From Anaerolineales bacterium (lineage in GTDB: Bacteria > Chloroflexota > Anaerolineae > Anaerolineales > Villigracilaceae), in contig JADLCG010000114.1 in NCBI GenBank assembly GCA_020847355.1, positions 1-11,747 of the forward strand: a stretch of DNA of 11,747 nt, in the 5' to 3' direction. Both the position numbers and the translations under genes were made by a program. Positions 1-5,754 of this stretch are shown piece by piece. The notes beneath the pieces are model-generated. The model did not search any database. It saw only the letters and a program-made list of their open reading frames with translations, and had not been told where the DNA came from. Within the stretch, counting starts at the first letter, position 1. Each line of letters begins with the position of its first letter.

Positions 1-1110
1 AATGAAGCGGCGGCAGAGTTTGCGCGCAATGAAGCGGGCTGTGCCGGGATGGTTGGCGAGCAAATCCAATACATCGTGTCCATCGCGCAGATCTTCCTGA
101 TCGGCTGGAATGTATTTGCCTAAGACGAGTTTGTTGAAGCGATCGTGCCAGGGTTTGTAGTAGATAAAGCGTCCGGTTTTTTCTACGCCGTCCTCCCAAT
201 CGCCGAGGTCGTCATCTACGCGCCAACCCGTAAGACAACGCGCCGCTTCGTAAACGTCGTTATCTACATAGCCGACAGCGATGCCGTTTGCGTCTTTTTC
301 AATTGTGTTAGGGTCGCGCACGCCGAAATAATTTTCTGCGCCGAGCGTATGCAGTTCAAATAACTCGCGCGCAAAATTTTCGTTGGGACCGGCGTCACTG
401 CTGTTATTTTGATTTAGGTAATACAACATGGATGGATGCGCGGCGACGGCTTCGAGCATTTGGCGAAAATTGCCAAAGAGGTTGGCGCGCAGGACGTCTC
501 GATTGTATGAAACGATTAGAGGTACGCCGTCGTCTTGACTCAAATAGACGTTGAAATGGTTGTGCCAAAAATCTGCGAGAATTTCGGTCAATTGTTTTTT
601 GCTGTAAACGGCGCGTAAAAAAGTGGCGTCTACCAATTCGTAAGCCGGCTTGAAATACCAGTCCCAATAGGCGTCGTCGTTTGTGTCATAAGGGTTGTTG
701 GCAATATGATCGGCGTAGAGTTCTTCGAGAGATTTATGCAATGTCTCAAATCCAGTTTGGGCGTATCTTGATTCAAATTCACTATCGTCAATTGTGTCTG
801 GATTCAACTGCTGTTGAAGATAGGTTTGCAATCTGGCTTCGTCTGTCTCGCCCAGCGCGTTGAAGGCTTCTATATCGCCCGGGCGCGGACCAAACCCTAA
901 GCGGTTTAAAACAATATTAGCCAGCGGCGCGTCAATATTTACGAGAGGTTGCGGCGTTTCATTAATTGAAACTTGCGGAACTTCTGCAGTTTGTGCGGAA
1001 TTTGCGGGTTCGGTTGGCGCGCAAGCCGCCAGCAGAGAAGCGCCTGCTACGGCGCTTCCAAATCGAAGAAAGTCGCGCCGATTGAACGATGGTCGAGTGG
1101 GAGTGGTCAT
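1..1110 (-). CDS. DUF1800 family Tat-exported lipoprotein (3' end cut by window edge)
   Basis: The first 370 codons are visible and the frame is still open at base 1, so the C-terminus lies outside the window. The N-terminus has a twin-arginine signal (RRDFLRFG at residues 11-18), a short hydrophobic stretch, and a lipobox LAAC ending at Cys30. It is therefore probably exported folded and lipid-anchored on the outer face of the membrane. Residues from about 60 onward match the DUF1800 family: FWHNHF at 181-186, NENFARELFELHTLG at 243-257, a TGWR block near 294 and a PWHD block at 320-323. The biochemical role of DUF1800 proteins is not established. They are often encoded next to a DUF1501 protein, and such a partner could lie just beyond the left edge. 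The ATG start is supported by AGGAG (1116-1120) five bases upstream. Family assignment is firm; function is unknown. Confidence 0.9.
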   Translation of the reverse strand, partial: MTTPTRPSFNRRDFLRFGSAVAGASLLAACAPTEPANSAQTAEVPQVSINETPQPLVNIDAPLANIVLNRLGFGPRPGDIEAFNALGETDEARLQTYLQQQLNPDTIDDSEFESRYAQTGFETLHKSLEELYADHIANNPYDTNDDAYWDWYFKPAYELVDATFLRAVYSKKQLTEILADFWHNHFNVYLSQDDGVPLIVSYNRDVLRANLFGNFRQMLEAVAAHPSMLYYLNQNNSSDAGPNENFARELFELHTLGAENYFGVRDPNTIEKDANGIAVGYVDNDVYEAARCLTGWRVDDDLGDWEDGVEKTGRFIYYKPWHDRFNKLVLGKYIPADQEDLRDGHDVLDLLANHPGTARFIARKLCRRFI

Positions 1111-1115
1111 GGAGG

Positions 1116-1163
1116 CTCCTGTATGAAATTTTCCGATTAAATCATTTTTTGATGAGAAAGCAA
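1116..1163 (-). promoter_or_regulatory. Candidate promoter and RBS for the DUF1800 gene
   Basis: On the minus strand an extended -10 (TG-A-TTTAAT, hexamer at 1136-1141) lies 16 bases downstream of a weak TTGCTT -35 (1158-1163). Transcription would start near 1129, giving a short leader that contains AGGAG at 1116-1120. This would let the gene be expressed separately from lipB. It is a by-eye match only. Confidence 0.35.
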
Positions 1164-1187
1164 TGAAAGCTCGGCGCCCCAAAAGAA

Positions 1188-1895
1188 CTATAAATTGAAA
1201 ACTTCTTGAAAGGCTTGACGCACCGCTTCTTTGACGGCGGGCATTTCTGGCGTTGGAGTGAGCAGATCCGCCATTGAAATAATTGGCTCGCCTTGTAAGC
1301 CGCAGGCGATGATGCCGTTCCAGTATTCCATATTAGGGTTGACGTTTAGCGCGAAGCCGTGCCGCGAGACGCCTTGCGCGTCTACCTTGACGCCAATTGC
1401 CGCGATCTTGGCTGGCTTGAGTTTATCTTCAGGCTTGCAGTGAACGCACCGCGAGGCGAGGTCGCTTTGAATCCACACGCCGGTTTTGCCGCTCCGTTGA
1501 CCGGCGCCCAAGCCAAACTTTGCCAAAGCGACGATCAGCGTTTTTTCAAGCTTGCGAATATAGCCGACATAATCGGCTGAAGGGAGTTTGGCTTCTGCGT
1601 TTAATTTTCCCAGCGGCAGGAGCGGATAACCAACCAATTGACCGGGTCCGTGATAGGTTACGTCTCCGCCGCGATCTACCCAATGTGTAGCGATGCCTTT
1701 TTGTTGGAGTTGTTCCGCTCCCCACAATAAATTTTCAGCGTGACCTTTTCTGCCAAACGTATAAACGTGCGGGTGTTCCAGCAAAAGCAAGGTTGGCGGG
1801 CGAAGCATTTGAGCGATCTCGGCCGCGTAGTCGTCTTGCAGTTTCCAAGCGGTTGCATATTCGATCAAGCCGAGGTCTTCAACTTCAAGTTTCAT
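1188..1895 (-). CDS. lipB: Octanoyl-[acyl-carrier-protein]:protein octanoyltransferase LipB
   Basis: LipB moves the octanoyl group from acyl-carrier protein to the lipoyl-domain lysine of target enzymes such as 2-oxoacid dehydrogenases and GcvH; LipA then adds sulfur. At 235 residues it is of usual family length. The signature GGDVTYHGPGQLVGYPLL (76-93) is present, as are the catalytic lysine in KIAAIGVKV (Lys163) and the thioester cysteine in IACGL (Cys198). RHGFALNVN (178-186) is also typical. Between GVW (139-141) and the catalytic lysine there is an insertion longer than in E. coli LipB, carrying a CVHC pair (150-153). The ATG has no clear Shine-Dalgarno. The gene follows the DprE1-like gene by 32 bp and is probably read through from it. 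No lipA is in the window. Confidence 0.96.
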   Translation of the reverse strand: MKLEVEDLGLIEYATAWKLQDDYAAEIAQMLRPPTLLLLEHPHVYTFGRKGHAENLLWGAEQLQQKGIATHWVDRGGDVTYHGPGQLVGYPLLPLGKLNAEAKLPSADYVGYIRKLEKTLIVALAKFGLGAGQRSGKTGVWIQSDLASRCVHCKPEDKLKPAKIAAIGVKVDAQGVSRHGFALNVNPNMEYWNGIIACGLQGEPIISMADLLTPTPEMPAVKEAVRQAFQEVFNL

Positions 1896-1927
1896 TGCTG
1901 GGTTAGACGGGTTGGAAGCGCCGACGC

Positions 1928-3331
1928 TTACTTAAAAATTCGGCGATATAAATCGGATGCCAGCAAGCCGTTTGGGTCACAGCGTTTTTTTAGTTTCTTG
2001 AATTTGGCGATCGTCTCTGCGCCGAGGAAGGCTTGCGCGGTTTCAGCGGAGGTTTCGCTGTTTTTAGCGAAATAAAATCTTCCGCCATGTTCAATGACGA
2101 TACGATCATAGTCCTGAAGCATCTGTGATAACGCGGCGCGTTTGCGATCCGTGATTTTGAAATCTAACGCTAGGGAGAAGCCATCCACTGCATGGGTGAG
2201 CAGAAATTTATCCGGACGGTGACGTTTGGTGACGCCGAGGTAAGAGGGGAGTCCCCGCTTTTTGGCGAGAGTCAGCATTTCGGTCCAGGCTGGTAGCGTC
2301 GTTTCTTTGGGCAGGAAGGACTGATACTGAATCAACCCGCCGCGTCCGGCGGCGCGTTCCCAATTTGGCACATAATCCAACAAAAAGTGAAACGCCGCGT
2401 GCGATTGTCTAAAAGTATGCGGACGCAAACTGGCGAGATATTTAGCGCGGTTCACTAAGCCCCAACCCAAGTTATTGACAAACGGCGTCATAAAATAATG
2501 CAATAGGGATTTTGGCATAACTCCGAAGATACGGCTGGGTAAATGCTGGTTTTCAAGCCGCATATTTTGCGGAGCGTTAGAATCTTCGTTTTTGTGTAAA
2601 TAATTGGCGGCGTGAATTTGACCATGTCCAAGCGTGTTGATCGTATCCAGCCAGCCGACAATATAATCATACTTGGGCGCGTTTTCTTCAATGAAAGCCA
2701 AATGACCTTGCAGTGTTTTGGTGGGCCAAGCGTGAATTTCCAATAGACCTGATTCCATTTTTTTCATTTGGAGTTTGATCGAAGTGAAAATTCCTAACAT
2801 GCCCAGCCCGCCGATCATGGCGTGGAACAAATCGCCGTTTTTTTTCGGCGAACAGGCGATCTCCGCGCCGGTGGGGAGCAAAGCCGTAAATTCCAAAACA
2901 TGCTCGCCGATGGGACCCATCTGAAAATTATTTTTCCCATGAATATTTGTGGAAAGACAACCGCCCAAAGTAGTGGTCATGGTGCCGGATACGACGGGGG
3001 GCCACCAGCCATCCGGCAGAACTTTTTGCCACAACTGTTCAATCGTCACGCCGGGCTCGCATCTAACTTGACCTGTTTCTGGATTCCATTCCAAAAAGCG
3101 ATTCATGGCGGAAGTATCCAAGAGAATGCCGCCGCCGTTGAGCGAAGCGTCGTTATAACTGCGTCCGGCGCCGCGCGCGCCAATCGTCAGCCCGTTTTTT
3201 TTGGCAAACTGAAAGACTGCGTAAATTTCATCGGCGGTCTGCGGTTGAAAGCGATAAGCGCCTGCGGTTAACGAGTGACCAAAATTTTCAAAGCGTTTAA
3301 AAGCGCTGGGGAGCGAAGCAAAGCCGTTCAT
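1928..3331 (-). CDS. FAD-dependent oxidase, DprE1-like (polyprenyl-phosphoryl ribose 2-oxidase homologue)
   Basis: This is a 467-residue VAO/PCMH-fold flavoprotein with an N-terminal FAD-binding domain and an ALO-type C-terminal domain. Several blocks resemble mycobacterial DprE1 as recalled: ARGAGRSYNDASLNGGG (52-68), TLGGCLSTNIHGKN (121-134, with the His equivalent to His132), GGLIQYQSFLP (331-341), GGRFYFAKNSETSAET (416-431, with the lysine equivalent to Lys418) and CDPNGLLASDLYRR (451-464). In mycobacteria DprE1 oxidises the 2'-hydroxyl of decaprenylphosphoryl-ribose and DprE2 reduces the ketone to the arabinose epimer. The residue matching DprE1 Cys387, the benzothiazinone target, is Ala388 here, in FSLALDF. 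The start lies 3 bp after the SDR stop, which points to one transcript and coupled translation. The natural substrate is inferred. A related alditol or lactone oxidase is possible but less likely given the neighbour. Confidence 0.87.
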   Translation of the reverse strand: MNGFASLPSAFKRFENFGHSLTAGAYRFQPQTADEIYAVFQFAKKNGLTIGARGAGRSYNDASLNGGGILLDTSAMNRFLEWNPETGQVRCEPGVTIEQLWQKVLPDGWWPPVVSGTMTTTLGGCLSTNIHGKNNFQMGPIGEHVLEFTALLPTGAEIACSPKKNGDLFHAMIGGLGMLGIFTSIKLQMKKMESGLLEIHAWPTKTLQGHLAFIEENAPKYDYIVGWLDTINTLGHGQIHAANYLHKNEDSNAPQNMRLENQHLPSRIFGVMPKSLLHYFMTPFVNNLGWGLVNRAKYLASLRPHTFRQSHAAFHFLLDYVPNWERAAGRGGLIQYQSFLPKETTLPAWTEMLTLAKKRGLPSYLGVTKRHRPDKFLLTHAVDGFSLALDFKITDRKRAALSQMLQDYDRIVIEHGGRFYFAKNSETSAETAQAFLGAETIAKFKKLKKRCDPNGLLASDLYRRIFK

Positions 3332-3334
3332 GGA

Positions 3335-4138
3335 TTAGAAAGAAAGCTTCCTGAAAATGAAAGAGGGAGTATGTTGAATCGCAAGCATAATCCAGCGCCA
3401 GAGCGTGGGCGTGTAGATGGTTTGTTTGCGCTTTTGCATGGCCGCATAAATTTCATTGGCGGCTTGTTCTGGCGTAATCGCAAAAGGCGTGCCGCCTTGC
3501 GCGGCTTTGAGCATCTCAGTTTTGACGAAGCCGGGTTTAACCGTCAGCACGTTAACGCCGTGACGGGTGAGGCGGTTGCGTAGCGCTTCAAGGTAAGTGG
3601 TCAGCGCGGCTTTGGAGGTGTTATAGCCCGGGTTGCCAACGCGCCCGCGATCTCCAGCTACGGATGAAATCCCGACGATTTGCCCAGCCTGCGCAGATTG
3701 AAACATAGCGGCGACAGGGTTTAGCCAAGCCATCGCGCCGAGCAAATTGACCTCGATCATTTGGCGGTCATTTGCAAAGTTATATTGGTCTAACCCGCCG
3801 GGCGGAAAGTTGACTCCAGCCATGAAAACTACTAAATCCAACCCGCCTAGATCGGCGGCGATCTTTTTCAGTAACTCCGGCGCTTCGGCAAATTGAACGA
3901 CATCATGCGCGTACGCTAACGCGCAAACCCCTTTTGTATTTAATTCGCCACAAAGTGAATCAAGTTTATCTTTACGGCGCGCGACCAAAGCCAGCGTATA
4001 ACCTTCTTTGGTTAATTTACGCGCCAATGCCGCGCCAATCCCGTCCGAAGCGCCGATGATTAAACCTCGGCGGCGCGGCGTGAGCGGCGTAACTGGCGCG
4101 GGCTTCCCCGATGTGGATGAGTTTTGAATAACGGACAC
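3335..4138 (-). CDS. Short-chain dehydrogenase/reductase, DprE2-like (keto-sugar reductase partner)
   Basis: This 267-residue classical SDR has the cofactor motif GASDGIG (29-35), an AG pair in VVFMAGVN (103-110), the catalytic serine in ISSVAG (157-162) and YNTSK (Tyr172, Lys176). The C-terminus, IQHTPSFIFRKLSF, closely parallels the RHIPRSIFRKLPI end of mycobacterial DprE2. In the DprE system this subunit uses NADH to reduce the 2'-keto intermediate made by DprE1 to decaprenylphosphoryl-arabinose. Gene order here is SDR then oxidase, the reverse of dprE1-dprE2 in M. tuberculosis. The start is GTG, supported by GAGAGG (4144-4149) five bases upstream. Residues 1-22 form a Ser/Pro/Thr-rich extension before the Rossmann fold. 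SDR membership is certain; the DprE2 role rests on the C-terminal match and on linkage to the DprE1-like gene. Confidence 0.85.
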   Translation of the reverse strand: MSVIQNSSTSGKPAPVTPLTPRRRGLIIGASDGIGAALARKLTKEGYTLALVARRKDKLDSLCGELNTKGVCALAYAHDVVQFAEAPELLKKIAADLGGLDLVVFMAGVNFPPGGLDQYNFANDRQMIEVNLLGAMAWLNPVAAMFQSAQAGQIVGISSVAGDRGRVGNPGYNTSKAALTTYLEALRNRLTRHGVNVLTVKPGFVKTEMLKAAQGGTPFAITPEQAANEIYAAMQKRKQTIYTPTLWRWIMLAIQHTPSFIFRKLSF

Positions 4139-4143
4139 GAAAA

Positions 4144-4175
4144 CCTCTCAATCAGATATTTAAATCATTTTAACA
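4144..4175 (-). promoter_or_regulatory. Candidate promoter and RBS of the SDR/DprE1-like/lipB cluster
   Basis: On the minus strand an extended -10, TG-T-TAAAAT (hexamer at 4167-4172, TG at 4174-4175), lies just upstream of the GTG start at 4138. No good -35 is seen at the expected spacing. The leader would be about 22 bases and contains GAGAGG (4144-4149), which supports the GTG start. Confidence 0.4.
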
Positions 4176-4200
4176 CAGGTACTTTCAGAGAATTATGCCG

Positions 4201-4236
4201 TATAATACTTTCAACGTTAGGTTAGCGCTAAAGGTG
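4201..4236 (+). promoter_or_regulatory. Candidate -10, palindrome and RBS for the GAF-GGDEF gene
   Basis: A consensus TATAAT occurs at 4201-4206 with no convincing -35 at normal spacing. The predicted leader of about 29 bases contains a perfect palindrome TTAGCGCTAA (4222-4231) that touches the ribosome-binding site AAGGTG (4231-4236), which lies five bases before the ATG at 4242. The palindrome could be an operator or a small hairpin, but it may be chance. Confidence 0.35.
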
Positions 4237-4241
4237 CAGGT

Positions 4242-5498
4242 ATGACGCCAGAAAAGCAAGAACGCGCTGAAACATTTCAACGCGCGCGAGAAATTATCGA
4301 AAAAGATTCTTCCATTTCCTCTGAAGAAAAAGAGGGAATTTTGAAATTGATTCAAGCTTTAATTGAAGCCTCAGCTTCAACGCCGTTTGGCGGGCAGAAA
4401 AAAGGGCAGGCGAATTCGCTCACGCAGGAAATTATCTCAAAGCACGCGCTTTTAGCGCTCGTCAAACAGCAAGCTGATGAGCTAGACGCGCTAAAAAGAA
4501 TCGGCTTGAATTTAAGCGCCAGCCTGGATTTGCAAACCATTTTAGATTCAGTCGTCACTGAGGCGATGGGGCTGGTGAAGAACGCGCGCGCCGCGCACAT
4601 CTTTTTATATCTCAACGAAAAACTGGAATTTGGCGCCTCTCTCGTGGACACGGGCATTCGCAATCAACCTTTAGCTTTGCCCCGCCTCAACGGATTGACC
4701 TACGCCGTCTTGAAAAGCGGCGAGCAAATGATCGTTGAAAATATGGAAGCCGATCCATTCTACGATCAGATGGGCGAACAGTGGCTCGGCTCAATCATTG
4801 GCATTCCGCTTAAGTTTAATAACGCCACCGTTGGCGTGATGAATCTCTCGCGCTCTACCATTGGCGGCTTCACGCCTTCGGAAATTCGTTTGCTGGGCTT
4901 GCTGGCGGATCAAGCCGCCGTGGTGATCTTCAACGCAAAACTTTATCGGCAAATCACCGAACAGGCGAATACTGACAGTATTACCGGCTTGCCCAATCGC
5001 CGCGCATTAGATGAACGCTTGCAAGAAGAAATCCGCTATGCCCGCCGCATGAAAACTCAATTTGCGGTGGTGATGATGGATTTGGACGGCTTCAAAAAAG
5101 TTAACGATGTGCATGGTCATGCCGTGGGCGATGACGTACTGCACTCGGCTTTCAACTACCTTGCGGATAATATGCGCGCCGAAGATTTTCTCGCGCGTTA
5201 CGGCGGTGATGAATTAACTCTGGTCATGCGTAACAGCGGGCTGGAGGCTTCGATCAGCGTCACGAATAAAATTATCGGTTTGATGACGAATTACTCATTC
5301 ACCAGCCCGTTAGGCGATGAAATTAAATTAGGGCTGACCGGCGGCATTGCTATTTATCCGCTACACGCCGCCAATGCCGGCGATCTCCTGCGCGCCGCGG
5401 ACGCGGCTTTGTATCAGGCAAAGAAACGCGAGCGCGGCTCGTATGTAATTGCCAGCGGCATGACTGGCCCGCTCAGAAGCATAGAAGTCAAAAAATAA
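4242..5498 (+). CDS. GAF-GGDEF protein, putative diguanylate cyclase with GGDEL motif
   Basis: This 418-residue cytosolic protein has no membrane segment or signal peptide. A charged N-terminal helical region (1-80) leads into a linker helix, a GAF sensory domain (about 95-232) and a GGDEF domain (about 243-402). The GGDEF domain shows DSITGLPNRRALDERL (245-260), the metal- and substrate-binding DLDGFKKVND (280-289), the active-site loop RYGGDEL (319-325) and the terminal ADAALYQAKKRERG block (386-399). GGDEF enzymes join two GTP into c-di-GMP. The loop reads GGDEL rather than GGDEF or GGEEF. The product-inhibition I-site RAED (312-315) sits exactly five residues before GGDEL, as in PleD. Activity is likely but not certain, because the last loop position is unusual. 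The ligand of the GAF domain is unknown. The gene is monocistronic, ending before a strong hairpin at 5548. Confidence 0.92.
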   Translation: MTPEKQERAETFQRAREIIEKDSSISSEEKEGILKLIQALIEASASTPFGGQKKGQANSLTQEIISKHALLALVKQQADELDALKRIGLNLSASLDLQTILDSVVTEAMGLVKNARAAHIFLYLNEKLEFGASLVDTGIRNQPLALPRLNGLTYAVLKSGEQMIVENMEADPFYDQMGEQWLGSIIGIPLKFNNATVGVMNLSRSTIGGFTPSEIRLLGLLADQAAVVIFNAKLYRQITEQANTDSITGLPNRRALDERLQEEIRYARRMKTQFAVVMMDLDGFKKVNDVHGHAVGDDVLHSAFNYLADNMRAEDFLARYGGDELTLVMRNSGLEASISVTNKIIGLMTNYSFTSPLGDEIKLGLTGGIAIYPLHAANAGDLLRAADAALYQAKKRERGSYVIASGMTGPLRSIEVKK

Positions 5499-5519
5499 AT
5501 TGCTCGAATGGACAGGGGC

Positions 5520-5536
5520 TTAGACATTAGACATTA
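5520..5536. repeat. Short heptamer tandem (TTAGACA, 2.4 copies)
   Basis: The sequence reads TTAGACA twice followed by TTA, 21 bases after the GGDEF stop codon. It is non-coding and lies before the terminator hairpin. It is too short to assign a role. Confidence 0.5.
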
Positions 5537-5547
5537 TCTGAAATAAC

Positions 5548-5606
5548 CGTCCCGAAGGTTCTTTTAAGAAAATCAAAGGGAAAATATCAACCTTCGGGAC
5601 GTTTTT
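5548..5606 (+). terminator. Long-armed, long-loop intrinsic terminator after the GAF-GGDEF gene
   Basis: A perfect 13-bp inverted repeat (CGTCCCGAAGGTT at 5548-5560 and its complement at 5589-5601) is followed directly by five T residues (5602-5606). The position, 49 bases after the stop codon, fits a rho-independent terminator. The 28-base A-rich loop is much longer than usual and holds no strong internal stem. Confidence 0.7.
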
Positions 5607-5635
5607 CCTTATTACCGATAAAGTCTATTATTTCT

Positions 5636-5688
5636 GGACACGGATTGACGCTGATCAAAGCAGAAAAAATCCGCGTTCATCTGCGTCC
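5636..5688. repeat. Imperfect palindromic intergenic element
   Basis: Two 20-base arms (5636-5655 and 5669-5688) are inverted copies matching at 15 of 20 positions; two of the five differences would still be G-U pairs in RNA. The loop is 13 bases. The wording (GGACxCxGAT..ACGCxGAT) resembles a palindromic element I recall from intergenic DNA of several bacterial phyla. A single copy is visible, so its dispersed nature is inferred. Confidence 0.55.
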
Positions 5689-5754
5689 AATAAAATAACT
5701 TTGGCTGATTGCCGCTAAAGCCTATTTTTCAATTTCAAGTCTGAGGAGTAACCT

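Noticed and set aside
145..1126. Several short plus- and minus-strand frames across the first 1.1 kb
   Set aside because: All are shadows of the DUF1800 gene, which occupies the minus strand from 1110 to the window edge with a Tat signal and family motifs.
1740..2075. 111-codon plus-strand frame spanning the lipB/DprE1-like junction
   Set aside because: It is antisense to both genes, with no ribosome-binding site and no family resemblance.
2822..3271. 149-codon open frame on the plus strand opposite the DprE1-like gene
   Set aside because: It is antisense to conserved FAD-domain codons, has no plausible start signal and no recognisable motifs.
5499..5754. Possible small gene or RNA gene between the GGDEF and kinase genes
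   Set aside because: The 256-base gap holds a heptamer tandem, a terminator and a palindromic element. No frame with a ribosome-binding site and no tRNA-like or riboswitch-like fold was recognised.
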